Source: Eublepharis macularius (taxonomy: Eukaryota; Chordata; Lepidosauria; Squamata; Eublepharidae). From it: 64,000 nt of DNA. The translations under genes and the position numbers were made by a program. How positions within the stretch are numbered: the stretch's first letter is position 1; each line of letters starts with the position of its first letter. Shown here in pieces: positions 21,975 to 31,110 of the stretch. The notes beneath the pieces are model-generated. The model was given only the letters and a program-made list of their open reading frames with translations, had not been told where the DNA came from and did no database searches. The DNA is taken from the NCBI RefSeq assembly GCF_028583425.1, contig NC_072796.1:86604464-86668463 (forward strand), written 5' to 3'.

Positions 21975-24900
21975 AAAATAGATCCCCCCCTGGTTTATAT
22001 GGGTAGCGAGTATGAAAAGCTTTGGTTAATCTAGGAGCATGAACATGTGCAGAGTTCACCCATTCATCGTAACCAGAATCAAAGTCCTTCCATCTAATGA
22101 GGTAAAAAAGCTGATTTCTCTTGATTTTAGAGTCCAAAATTTGTTGTACCTCATAGTGTATTTGGTCGTCAATTAAAGTTGGAATGGGTGGAGCTTTGAT
22201 ATGCCATTTGTTGTCGGTGGGAGCTTTCTTCAAAAGGCTGACATGGAACGTATCATGCACATGGCGAAGGTTCTTGGGCAATGTTACAGCAACAGTCACT
22301 TTATTTATTACCTTGCGCACAGGAAAAGGTCCTAAGAATTTCAGAGCGAGTTTGCGGCTTGTCTGAGCTAGCTTTAGGTTTTTTGTGGAAATATACACAT
22401 GGTCTCCTGGTTGTAATTCCCATTCGGCCACACGATGGCGATCTGCGTACTTTTTGTAATCCAGTTTGGCTTTTTCAAGGTGTCTCTTAATGATAGTCCA
22501 TTGCTGCACCGCCTCCCCCCACCATGAGGATACATCTGGCAATTTAGAGGAATGGAGAGGGGGTGCGTCCAATGGGAAGGGATTGAAGTGAGTCCCATAT
22601 ACAATTTTGAAGGGGGCTTCTCCCGTTGAAGCGTGTACACTGTTGTTATAGGAGAATTCGGCTAGAGGGAGAAGGTCCACCCAGTTATCTTGTTGAAAAT
22701 TGATGTAGCAACGAAGGAACTGCTCTAATATTTGGTTTGTTTTTTCGGATTGCCCGTCGGTTTGTGGGTGGTGGCTTGAACTGATACCTTGTTCAATATT
22801 CAACATTTTCAAAAGCTCCCGCCAGAAGTTGGCAACGAACTGTCCGCCGCGATCCGAAATCACCTTGGACGGAAAAGAATGTAATTTTACGATGTGTTTT
22901 AGAAACAGATCCGCTAGTTTTCGAGCGGAGGGTATAGCAGTACAGGGGATAAAATGGGCTTGTTTGGAGAACAGATCTACCACAACTAAAATACAATTAT
23001 GTCCTTTTGAAATAGGTAGATCAGTGATAAAGTCCATGGAGATTACTTCCCAGGGCCTGTTCGGCGTTTCCAATGGTTGCAGGAGACCCGGAGGTTTCCC
23101 TTTTCTGGTTTTTGCGCTGAGACAAACAGGGCAGGAACTAACGTATTGGGAAATGTCTTTGCGCATGCCCGGCCACCAGAATTGTCTTTGAACTAGGTGT
23201 AAAGTTTTCAGGTACCCATAATGTCCAGCAGTGGGAGCATCATGACAGCGCTGCAAGACTTCCAGCTTAAGGCTGTCCGGGACATAAAACTTACTCCCAG
23301 CTAGCCAATCCCCCTGTGGGGATTGGGTTAGTTTGTTTCGCGGAGCTTTATCCCCCTCCTTCTCCACTTCAGTTTTGAGTTTCGATTTCCATTCTTGGTC
23401 GGCCGGGAGGGGCTGCTTAGCACGGCTGCGAGTAGTCACCACGCCCCCAAGTTGCTTAGGCGAGAAGACCGTGTCGACAGTCTCCGCCCGTTTGCTCTTA
23501 TGTTGGGGCATGCGCGACAGGGCGTCCGCCAAAAAGTTAGTTTTGCCCGGGAGATAATTGAGGGTGAAGTTGAATTTGGAAAAGAATTCCGCCCACCGCA
23601 ATTGCTTGGCATTCAGTCTGCGTGGGCTTCGGAGGGCCTCCAAGTTTTTATGATCTGTCCAGACCTCGAAAGGGTATCTCGCCCCCTCCAGCCAATGCCT
23701 CCAGTTAGTAAGGGCTGCTTTCACTGCAAAGGCCTCCTTCTCCCACACATTCCAATTCCTTTCTGCCTCCGAGAACTTTCTAGACAAGAATGCACAAGGC
23801 CGTAATTTCCCATCCTCCCCCTTCTGTAGCAAAACCCCCCCTATCGCCGTATCGCTGGCGTCGACCTGTACTATGAAGGGGGACTGTTCGTTGGGGTGGG
23901 AGAGGATGGGTTCCGTTACAAATTGCTTTTTAAGGCATTCGAAGGCCGTTTGGCAATCGGGGGTCCATTGTAGTTTAGCAGAGGGTTTTTTGGCTTGGTC
24001 CCCTTTATCTTTGGTTTTCAGCAATTCTGTTAAGGGGAGTGTGATTTGGGCGAAATTCGCTATGAAGTCTCTATAGAAGTTGGCAAAACCCAGGAAGGAT
24101 TGCAGTTCTTTGCGGGTGGTGGGTGTTTGCCAATCCTGGATCGCCTGTATTTTGGCTGGATCCATTTTCAACCCCTCTTGGGAGATACAATACCCAAGGT
24201 AAGTGAGTTCGGTTTTATGGAATTCACATTTGGACAATTTGATGGGCAGTTTATTCTTCATCAAGGTGGCTAGGACCTTTTGTACCATTTGAACATGTTC
24301 TTCCTCGGTGTCAGAATAAATTAAAACATCATCAAGGTACACCACCACCCCTTTGTACAGAAATTCATGTAGAACTTCGTTTATCATGGACATGAATACA
24401 GACGGGGCTCCCGTCAATCCAAAAGGCATAACTAAGTATTCATATTGTCCGAGGGGCGTATTAAACGCGGTTTTCCACTCATCCCCTGCCTTGATACGAA
24501 CGTGGAAGTAAGCATCTTTTAGATCTAATTTCGTAAAGATCTTACCTTGGGCCACGACGTTGAGAAGGTCTCGGATGAGCGGTATAGGATAGGCGTTGTT
24601 GGTGGATACTGCATTCAGTCCTCGGAAATCCGTGCACAGTCTGAGTCCCCCATCCTTCTTTTTCACGAAGAGAACTGGAGCGGCGTGGGGGCTAGAGGCT
24701 GGGCGGATGAACCCTCGTTGGAGGTTGGTGTCGATGAATTTCCGGAGCTCTTCACGTTCATGGAGACTCATGGGATAGAGTCGTCCTTTAGGCAGTGAGG
24801 CTCCGGGTAAAATTTCCACCGCACAGTCCGTTCGTCGGTGCGGGGGTAGAGTATCAGCTTCCTCCTCCGAGAAAGCATTTAGAAAAGGCCAGTACGGTTC

Positions 24901-25443
24901 TGGTATTTGGTTGACTTCTTCTTGGGTGAGGAGGGCCTTTTCTTTATAAGTTGGGTCTTCGCCCCAGTTTTGATTCCAACGGTGATTTTTACAGTTGGCA
25001 TGATTGAAGGTAATACATCCTTGAGCCCAGTCTATGTAGGGATTGTGATCACATAGCCATTTGCTGCCTAGAATTAACGGGTACTTGGCAGTAGAGCTGA
25101 TGACAAAGGACCTCTTTTCCCAATGTTGTCCCATGCCTGTGATCACCGGGATGGTTTCAGTCGTGACCGGATTCATGTTGGTACCATCCATTTGTTCAAA
25201 GATTACTGGATTTTGTAAATCCCGAGTTGGTAAGACCAGTCCATTGACTAGAGCTGGGGCTATGATGTCTCTTGAGCAGCCCGAGTCAATAAGAGCTTGC
25301 ACCCGAATGTGCATTTTTCTCTCTGGGTTGATTAGAGTCACTGGCATGAATAAAATGGACCCAGGTGGCCGGTTCCGTGCAGGGACGGGCTTGGGGCGGA
25401 TCTGTCGTTTGGGCCCTTTTACGACAGATCCATCTCGTTTCCC
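21973..25443 (-). CDS. pol: Chromovirus Pol (protease, RT, RNase H, integrase, chromodomain)
   Basis: Read by -1 frameshift from gag at 25437-25443; the open frame itself extends upstream to 25716. Residues below count from 25716. Protease: LIDSGCSRDIIA near 144. RT: LDLKDAYF near 398, YLDD near 460. RNase H: VDASD near 618 and TDHKNLEAL near 688. Integrase: HHCC zinc finger from about 825 to 865 (GHYG...CPVC), catalytic Asp in SMDFITDL near 895 and VISDRGGQF near 955, and Glu in GQSEKTNQ near 990. Chromodomain: about 1188-1238, with YLIRWKDFDSGYDEWVN. These copy the RNA to DNA, integrate it and may tether it to chromatin. All catalytic residues sought are present and the 3' stop is at 21973-21975. 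Confidence 0.93.
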   Translation of the reverse strand, partial: GKRDGSVVKGPKRQIRPKPVPARNRPPGSILFMPVTLINPERKMHIRVQALIDSGCSRDIIAPALVNGLVLPTRDLQNPVIFEQMDGTNMNPVTTETIPVITGMGQHWEKRSFVISSTAKYPLILGSKWLCDHNPYIDWAQGCITFNHANCKNHRWNQNWGEDPTYKEKALLTQEEVNQIPEPYWPFLNAFSEEEADTLPPHRRTDCAVEILPGASLPKGRLYPMSLHEREELRKFIDTNLQRGFIRPASSPHAAPVLFVKKKDGGLRLCTDFRGLNAVSTNNAYPIPLIRDLLNVVAQGKIFTKLDLKDAYFHVRIKAGDEWKTAFNTPLGQYEYLVMPFGLTGAPSVFMSMINEVLHEFLYKGVVVYLDDVLIYSDTEEEHVQMVQKVLATLMKNKLPIKLSKCEFHKTELTYLGYCISQEGLKMDPAKIQAIQDWQTPTTRKELQSFLGFANFYRDFIANFAQITLPLTELLKTKDKGDQAKKPSAKLQWTPDCQTAFECLKKQFVTEPILSHPNEQSPFIVQVDASDTAIGGVLLQKGEDGKLRPCAFLSRKFSEAERNWNVWEKEAFAVKAALTNWRHWLEGARYPFEVWTDHKNLEALRSPRRLNAKQLRWAEFFSKFNFTLNYLPGKTNFLADALSRMPQHKSKRAETVDTVFSPKQLGGVVTTRSRAKQPLPADQEWKSKLKTEVEKEGDKAPRNKLTQSPQGDWLAGSKFYVPDSLKLEVLQRCHDAPTAGHYGYLKTLHLVQRQFWWPGMRKDISQYVSSCPVCLSAKTRKGKPPGLLQPLETPNRPWEVISMDFITDLPISKGHNCILVVVDLFSKQAHFIPCTAIPSARKLADLFLKHIVKLHSFPSKVISDRGGQFVANFWRELLKMLNIEQGISSSHHPQTDGQSEKTNQILEQFLRCYINFQQDNWVDLLPLAEFSYNNSVHASTGEAPFKIVYGTHFNPFPLDAPPLHSSKLPDVSSWWGEAVQQWTIIKRHLEKAKLDYKKYADRHRVAEWELQPGDHVYISTKNLKLAQTSRKLALKFLGPFPVRKVINKVTVAVTLPKNLRHVHDTFHVSLLKKAPTDNKWHIKAPPIPTLIDDQIHYEVQQILDSKIKRNQLFYLIRWKDFDSGYDEWVNSAHVHAPRLTKAFHTRYPYKPGGDLF

Positions 25444-28061
25444 GACTGGGGACTTTCTGGATTGACTTCTGCAGATGGGGAAGCGGGATCGTATTCCATA
25501 ACTTCTTCCGCTTCCAGCCCTCTCTCTGAGGCTGGCCTTTGGGAAGCGCCGCGGCCTCTGTTTGCTCGTGGAGCTGGAGTCGGGCGTTGGAGCATAGGGA
25601 ACGGAGCAAGGGTTGGACGCCGTAATTGAAGCGGAGGTCTTTGCACAGGCCGGTAGGGGCATTGTGCTGCAAAGTGACCAGCCTGTCCGCATTGCAAACA
25701 CAGCCCTTGTTGCCATCTAGCATCTCTCGCTCCACGGGTGGCGTAGCCAGCTCCCCGAGCTCCCTTCTGTAAGGTCAATGGTCTTCTTTGTCCCGTTTGT
25801 TGTTGTTGCTCAACCAAACGGACTTCTAAAATGCGATTCTCCACTTCGCAAACAAGTTGAATCCAACCTAACAGCGTAGGGGGATTGTCTTGCATGAGGG
25901 CTCTGTCCAAAAGTCTCGGATTAAGTCCTTGTTTGAACAGAATAATTTTTGTGGACTCCTCACACCTGGGGCACTTGGCTGCTAATTGCCGGAATTTTGT
26001 GACATAGTCTCTGGCTGACATGCTGCCTTGTTTGATGGCTTGCAATTCTGTTCGGGCCCGGGTTTCCTCTAAGGGGTCTTCATATTGTGCTCGGATGGCA
26101 TCCACTAACCCCTGGAGAGTATCAAGTTCTGGGGCCCCAACATTGTACAGTCCTACATACCAATCTGCTGCCTTGCCCTGTAAACGAGATCCAAGATGTT
26201 CAATTTGGCTAGCCTCACTGCCAAAAAGGTGCCCCCACCGGTTGAAAAACTGTACCACTTGTACCAAGAAAAATCCCAGTTTGGAGGGATCCCCATCGAA
26301 GGTGGCTTCCAACTTCACCCAGCCCATCGGGAGTTCTTGTCTCGGAGCAGGCGCTGGGTAGAAGTCCATCGGCAGTCTTAATTGCTCCTGGGGCGCGGGA
26401 GGAGGTAACTGGAGTCTCGGTCGGGGCAACGGCGGCGGCTGTACTGGCGGCGGTTGAACCGGCGGTGCCGGCGGAGGTTGCCGTGGTGGAGCTGCCGGGG
26501 GTGGTCTCGGTTGGGCCGGAGGCTGTAGTGGCGGGCGAGTAGGTGGCGGCAATCTTGGCCTGGCTGGTAACACAGGAGGCGTTGGCGGCAGCTGTCGAGG
26601 TGGAGGCAGCTGGTGTGGTTGAGTGGAGATCGGCCGCGGAGGAGGGGGTTGGAGGTGCCGTAGAGGTGCAGGCCTTCCCGGTTGATTCGGAGGTGGTAAG
26701 ACGGGCTGGTCCTGGGGCTGCTGCAACGGTATGAGCCGCGGTCGAGGTGAGAGGGGCCGCAGCGGCGAGGGTCGAACGGGTGGAAGGCCGCGCGGGCTTG
26801 CCCCTCCAGGCGTTGTTATTCTGGGAAGCATCGGCTGGCCTCTTGGCACTGGTAGACCGTCTCCCGAAGGTTGCCCGACGGGAACAGTTTCGCGCGGTTG
26901 ACCAGGGGCTCCCTCCCCGGATGGAGCCGCGGGTGCTCCCGCTTGGTCCGGCCGGACCGTTATAGGAGAAGTATGGGGGGGTATCACCGGTGTATCACTT
27001 GGCTTTTCCTCCCCTTCCGTAGGCCTCTCAACGGGGGTCTCGTCTGGCGGCACATCCCCTCCCGTGATAGGAGGTTCGATGGGAGTCTCACCGGGTGGCA
27101 CAACCGGGTTATCCCTTCTCGGTGGAATTTCCCGCTGTGTGGGAAGTTCCTTGGGTTGTTCTCCCGATTCGCCAGGATAGGTGCCCCCCTCGCCGGTAGG
27201 TGACGACCGCTGCTGAACTTCCTCCATCGGATAGGAGATGACACTTTGGAGGGTAGCTATCTGTATCGCCATCTCTTCAGGAGACAGTCTTTCTCCTGCT
27301 CCCATTGAGGAAATTAAATGAATGGCGTGAGCCAAACTTTCTTCCATATCCATCAGCTTAGCTTCTAATTGTTGCATTCGACTTGGCCCCGGTTGTTCGC
27401 TCAGGGAACCTTCATTCGCTGTACTCACCGGGGAGAAAGGGCCCCACGGAGGAGGGTCCCCTTGGACTATTCGCGACCTCGCGGCTAGAATTCCCTTGGC
27501 CATACCCGTCACGGCCGAGATGCTGGTATCTACCGCATAGGTGCGACCTTGTATCTGCTCCCAACTTTGTTCAGGGACTTCCGTTGGCTCTTTCCACGGA
27601 GCAAGTTCGGAATAATCCCAACTCAGGGCGCCGCGGCGAGACGTGTCCCCCTCCATCTGCTCAAACGTCCTGTTCCAATATCGCCATGGTTGGCTGCTAT
27701 CTAGCTCCGGGACGGTTTCTAGGCTTCGGCGCCCGTCCATCGAGACTCGTGGATGGAGTCCACCTGCCCGGCGCTCTCTGGTTTCTCGGGGTCTGGCTCC
27801 CCACTCCGACGGGGTGGGTACCGAGATCAAGGGGAGAGCGGTTGCTTTCGGCCTTGCCCCGAGGTCGCTTTCGGTCTCGTTCCGAGTACTGAGGTCGATG
27901 AGAGGCAGGGTGGAAGTGGAGGCTCCGGTTCCGTTCCCGGTTGCTCCCAGCTCCTGGGAGTCTTGGGTTTGCACCGGTTGATTGTCGGGAGACGCATACG
28001 GATCAAACAAAGGATCCCTGTCCGGGACAACCTTGGATTCCGCTGGGCCCGACTCAGACAT
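25419..28061 (-). CDS. gag: Chromovirus Gag
   Basis: I chose the ATG at 28061-28059 (MSESGPAESK); the open frame begins slightly upstream without an ATG. Order: acidic/polar N-terminus, a coiled-coil candidate (QQLEAKLMDMEESLAHAIHL), a very long proline-rich region, a retrotransposon capsid domain (FDGDPSKLGFFLVQVVQFF through EDPLEETRARTELQ), and one CCHC zinc knuckle CLQCGQAGHFAAQC. The capsid resembles the PEG10/RTL family of domesticated vertebrate genes. The protein should assemble particles around element RNA. The frame is intact at about 880 codons, long for a gypsy gag because of the proline-rich insert. The first half is duplicated in inverted orientation at 20323-21556. Confidence 0.92.
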   Translation of the reverse strand: MSESGPAESKVVPDRDPLFDPYASPDNQPVQTQDSQELGATGNGTGASTSTLPLIDLSTRNETESDLGARPKATALPLISVPTPSEWGARPRETRERRAGGLHPRVSMDGRRSLETVPELDSSQPWRYWNRTFEQMEGDTSRRGALSWDYSELAPWKEPTEVPEQSWEQIQGRTYAVDTSISAVTGMAKGILAARSRIVQGDPPPWGPFSPVSTANEGSLSEQPGPSRMQQLEAKLMDMEESLAHAIHLISSMGAGERLSPEEMAIQIATLQSVISYPMEEVQQRSSPTGEGGTYPGESGEQPKELPTQREIPPRRDNPVVPPGETPIEPPITGGDVPPDETPVERPTEGEEKPSDTPVIPPHTSPITVRPDQAGAPAAPSGEGAPGQPRETVPVGQPSGDGLPVPRGQPMLPRITTPGGASPRGLPPVRPSPLRPLSPRPRLIPLQQPQDQPVLPPPNQPGRPAPLRHLQPPPPRPISTQPHQLPPPRQLPPTPPVLPARPRLPPPTRPPLQPPAQPRPPPAAPPRQPPPAPPVQPPPVQPPPLPRPRLQLPPPAPQEQLRLPMDFYPAPAPRQELPMGWVKLEATFDGDPSKLGFFLVQVVQFFNRWGHLFGSEASQIEHLGSRLQGKAADWYVGLYNVGAPELDTLQGLVDAIRAQYEDPLEETRARTELQAIKQGSMSARDYVTKFRQLAAKCPRCEESTKIILFKQGLNPRLLDRALMQDNPPTLLGWIQLVCEVENRILEVRLVEQQQQTGQRRPLTLQKGARGAGYATRGARDARWQQGLCLQCGQAGHFAAQCPYRPVQRPPLQLRRPTLAPFPMLQRPTPAPRANRGRGASQRPASERGLEAEEVMEYDPASPSAEVNPESPQSGNEMDLS
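25437..25443 (-). promoter_or_regulatory. -1 frameshift slippery heptamer GGGAAAC
   Basis: In the gag phase it reads G GGA AAC, the canonical X XXY YYZ arrangement, 15 bases before the gag stop (25421-25419). Slipping back one base gives GGG AAA CGA and enters the pol frame (GKRDGSVVKG). The same heptamer is known as the frameshift site of PEG10 and recurs at 60826-60832 in the second copy. Confidence 0.88.
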
Positions 28062-28083
28062 GATTGGTAACAAAATGTCAGAC
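28062..28083 (-). promoter_or_regulatory. Short leader with primer-binding region
   Basis: Only 22 bases (minus strand GTCTGACATTTTGTTACC then AATC) separate the 5' LTR from the gag ATG. The primer-binding site must lie here, but I do not recognise the tRNA. Sushi/Tf1-type relatives can self-prime, so absence of a tRNA match would not be unusual. Confidence 0.5.
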
Positions 28084-28491
28084 TGTGGCTAGATAAGGCA
28101 CTCTCTGCAAGATTCCCTTTAGAAGCAAGAATAAGTCCAATGTCTGGCAAAGGAAGCTTTATTGCAGAAAAGGTCCATTATAGTCCACTGTCCTGAATAG
28201 GAGACTCAGGATGGTACATGATCATTGTTACCAATGAAGAGCAAGCATAGGATACAGAGTAACAATACCCATCTGGAACAGCCTCCCCCCACAGTTCTCA
28301 AAACAACATCTTTCAGTCCTGGGAAGCTGCTCTCCTTCAAGGCCAATGCTTGGTGGAACGGTGTTAGACAAAACAGTCTACTCTGGTGGGAATGCTGCCT
28401 GGGAACTGGTGCACCTGAGGAGAAAACACTTAAACACTAAAAGCATTAGAAAATGGAGTCAGTATAGTTAAGATATATACTGGACCTGACA
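28084..28491 (-). repeat. Chromovirus 5' LTR
   Basis: 408 bp with the same TG...CA ends as 21553-21960 and two substitutions. It should contain the promoter for the minus-strand element. Its outer end meets Ngaro RT sequence at 28492. Confidence 0.95.
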
Positions 28492-29080
28492 CATATCTTA
28501 TTCGGCATTTGAGTGCTTCAGTTCCTTTTTGGAATGGGAATTGCGGTGCTGGTTCACTTGCTGATGGGGACCTTGCGGTTGCCCCATCACAAGTTGTGGG
28601 TCAGTAAGGGCATGTGGTATGACCTCCAGGTTTGGCATGACTTCCTGGCCACATTTAATGGGGTGACATTTTGGAGGGAGGACCTGCTGCTCAAAGCAGA
28701 GCTGCAGGTCACTTCTGATGCTTCAGGGTATTTTGGCTTCGAGGTGTATTTCTGAGGCCACTGGTGCCTGGAGCAATGGCCAGCTGATTGAACAAAGGCT
28801 GTCCAAGGACTTGACTTTCTTGGAGTTCTTTCCCCTGTTGGTGGCAGTTTGGCTTTGGGGTGAGGAGTTGGCTAACCATACGGTCCACTTGGAAGTGGTA
28901 CATGTGGTTAATTCCTTGTCATCAAATTTGACTAGGGTAATGAGGCTGGTGCGAGCCTTCACCCTCAAGTGCCTGCGGTTGTATATTTTGTTTAGGGCCA
29001 GCATGTTCCTCGGGTTAGTAATGGTGTGGCAGACGCTTTGTCTCACCAGCAGATGGAACGATTCTACCATCTCGCCCCTG
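28492..29080 (+). pseudogene. Ngaro RT/RNase H, C-terminal part with palm deletion
   Basis: Directly after the LTR the host frame resumes with ISYSAFECFSSFLEWELR, the expected continuation of MGCS at 20322. A frame break follows. The next frame holds LLMGTLRLPHHKL and VWHDFLATFNGVTFWREDLL, which lie far downstream in the family, so the catalytic YLDD and thumb are deleted. RNase H begins at LQVTSDASGYFGFEVYF (catalytic Asp in TSDASG) and goes on with LTFLEFFPLLVAVWLWGEEL and VVHVVNSLSSN after another frame change. Inactive. Confidence 0.82.
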
Positions 29081-29120
29081 GGGCCGACTGGCAGCCTTCG
29101 TGGATACCCAGGGAGCTTTG

Positions 29121-30032
29121 GTAGCTTGGGAGGTGGAAGCGAACCAAGCGATCCAGCTAGCCATTGCTCCTAGCACCCAGAGAGTGTATGACAGTGCGGT
29201 AGGGCAGTTCAATGAGTTTTGGAGGATGGTAGGACTTTGGGAGCTCTGGCCTATCCCAGTGGAGCATCTTATGCACTTTTGTGTAGTGCAGGGGGGATGA
29301 AACCTTTAAGTTGAGTCCATTAGGGGGCAGTTGGCTGTCTTGGCCTTTGTTAGCAAGGCTTGTGGCCTGCCCGAAGCAACTGGGGACTTTCGGGTCCGCA
29401 AAATGCTGGAGGGCTGGTCCATGAAAGTAGGGGTGCCCAGGGATCAGTGGCAGCCCATCTCTCCTTCAGTATTAAGAGGGTTGGGAGCAGCCTGGGAAGA
29501 GTTTTGTGCCTTGGGTTATGAATGTAGGCTGTTTCATGCTGCTGCTTTAGTGGCTTTCTTTGGTGCCCTGAGGGTCAGTGAGCTGGTGGTACAGTCTCGT
29601 AGGAATACATCTGGCAGGGCCTTATAGGCCTTTGATATTACCTTTGTGGGGGATAAAGTCTACATCCGCATCCAGTGGTCTAAGACTGACCAACATCAAC
29701 AGGGAACCACATTGCTTTTGGGCCCCTGTGCTGGTCTGGAGCTTTGCCCAGTTAAGGCTCTTAGGGACTATCTGGAGGTCCGTGGTAAGTGGCAAGGTGT
29801 TTTGTTTCGGCATGAGGCCCTGACTCCATTGACCCAGTACCAATTTTGGGTGGTTACAGAGAAGGGCCTCAGTAGGATAGGTTAATCCTGGGTCAAATTT
29901 GGCACCTATTCATTTAGAATTGGGGCTGCCTCTATGGCAGCAGCCAGGGATACCCTCAGGGGGTGATACAGTGTGGGCAGGTGGCGGTCAGGCACTTTTA
30001 AGACCTACGTCTGCCCCTTGCTATGGTTTTAA
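29121..30032 (+). pseudogene. Ngaro tyrosine recombinase with in-frame stops
   Basis: One frame with stops at 29298, 29307, 29625, 29883 and 29964. N-terminal SAM-like region: IAPSTQRVYDSAVGQFNEFW and ESIRGQLAVLAFVSKACGLP. Catalytic region: FHAAALVAFFGALRVSELV (first Arg), IQWSKTDQHQQGTTL, FGTYSFRIGAASMAAA (the usual HxxR reads YxxR here) and VGRWRSGTFKTY (candidate nucleophile Tyr). In intact elements this enzyme inserts a circular cDNA without a target duplication. Five stops and the His-to-Tyr change show it is dead. Confidence 0.85.
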
Positions 30033-30059
30033 TCAGCCATACTAACTGCTTTTTCCTTA

Positions 30060-30660
30060 GGTGCAGTACCGGGCCAGGGGAAGTGCATGATCCTGATATG
30101 TGGACAGAGCATGATTTTTTGAGCAGCCCACCAAGCTAGGAACACAGATTGGATCTCAGCTGGGGCTCAGTGCTGTGGCCACGGTTAAGTGGTTAGGTCG
30201 GCATGGCCTTCGTTGGCCTGGCTTACTACCATTCTTGTTTGGGGGAAGGACAGGTCCTTCCCTGCATATTTTAGTCATCCACCTCGGTGGTAATGACTTG
30301 AGGTTGGTGCAGGGAAAGGCCCTGTCACTGCAGGCAACTGAGGACCTACTGTTAATAAGCAGCTGGTGGCCGGGCGTGCTTATATTTTGGTCTGAGATGC
30401 TTCAACGGAGGGTTTGGAGAGAGGCCTTTGACCTATGAGCCATTGAAAGGGCACGTCGCAAGGCTAATAGAGCCATGAAGAAACCCTTGGGGGAAGGCTT
30501 GGGGATTTATCTGCTGCACTCTAAAATCAGGGCTGAATTTGCCCATCTCTACAGGGATGATGGTGTGCACCTGTCTTCTGAGGGCAATGAAATTTTCCTC
30601 AATGACCTATGGCAAGGGCTTCGGTTGGCTTTAAGCCACTTGTGGGGCACGAGGGCCTAA
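30060..30660 (+). pseudogene. Ngaro SGNH/GDSL-type hydrolase domain
   Basis: Motifs in order: ILICGQSMIF (block I; the nucleophile Ser follows GQ), then a stop, WLGRHGLRWPGLLPFL, ILVIHLGGNDLRLVQGKAL (block III, GxND) and HLYRDDGVHLSSEGNEIFL (block V, DxxH). SGNH hydrolase domains of this kind occur in vertebrate Ngaro/DIRS elements; their role in the cycle is unknown, possibly lipid or ester cleavage. A stop near 30120 and another at 30436-30438 break the frame. The final stop is at 30658-30660. Confidence 0.78.
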
Positions 30661-31110
30661 GCAGAGGCTTGGCCCTAGCATTGGCAGGAGTTTATTGGGG
30701 AATAGGGAGTGGGCCGGTGAGCACCCAGTGGCATTTCCCTGTGGGTGGGGAAACAGGGTCTGCCATCAGTGCAGTATGCTTGTGACGGCTACCATTGCAC
30801 AGGCAGATTCCTGCGGGGATCCCCAGGAACAAGTCCTTCCCTCATGCTGTACAGCTGGGGCATTAGGAGCTTGATGGGAGGATCCATTGGCTGAGCTGGC
30901 CAGGCTGCAGCCATTCCATGGATGGCCTACTCCCGGGGCTGTGGGGCTCGCCCAGACAGGTCAAGGCAGAGGTCCAGGATTGACCGCGTGGCTTGACCTG
31001 TACCGCTTAGTTGGCTCTTGCCATAGTTTGTTATTGTTATTCAATAAATGGCCATTTACTTCCAAGCCTGTTTCTGTCTCTTCATCCTGGCTAAAGTTGC
31101 AAATGTATGA
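30661..31110 (+). other. Probable Ngaro 3' non-coding region
   Basis: GC-rich sequence continues from the hydrolase to about 31060, where TTCAATAAATGGCCATTTAC supplies an AATAAA signal near 31041. After that the DNA becomes AT-rich. This looks like the 3' end of the element, but its terminal repeats were not identified. Confidence 0.45.

Larger units (their letters stand above)
21553..28491 (-). mobile_element. Full-length Ty3/gypsy chromovirus, sushi/PEG10-like
   Basis: A complete 6,939-bp LTR retrotransposon read on the minus strand: 5' LTR (28084-28491), leader, gag (28061-25419), pol in the -1 frame (to 21973), polypurine tract (21961-21974) and 3' LTR (21553-21960). Pol has protease, RT, RNase H, integrase and a C-terminal chromodomain, the hallmark of chromoviruses. 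Gag has a capsid related to the vertebrate RTL/PEG10 genes. No stop or frame break was found, and the LTRs differ at two positions, so the copy is young and possibly competent. It lies inside the Ngaro RT without a target duplication. Confidence 0.93.
18332..30660 (+). mobile_element. Decayed Ngaro/DIRS-type retrotransposon, split by a chromovirus
   Basis: Plus-strand order: gag with cysteine cluster (18332-19791), RT and RNase H (19805-20322, resuming 28492-29080), tyrosine recombinase (29121-30032) and SGNH hydrolase (30060-30660). Elements of this class use a tyrosine recombinase instead of an integrase. The SGNH domain and absence of a methyltransferase favour Ngaro over DIRS1-like. All four parts have stops or frame breaks, and the RT catalytic palm is deleted, so it is non-functional. 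The 20323-28491 interval is foreign. Ends of the element are not resolved. Confidence 0.85.

Noticed and set aside
21548..28496. Ordinary 4-5 bp target duplication for the chromovirus
   Set aside because: CCTCC precedes the left LTR and CATAT follows the right one, with no match; the left neighbour is the element's own gag copy, not host DNA.
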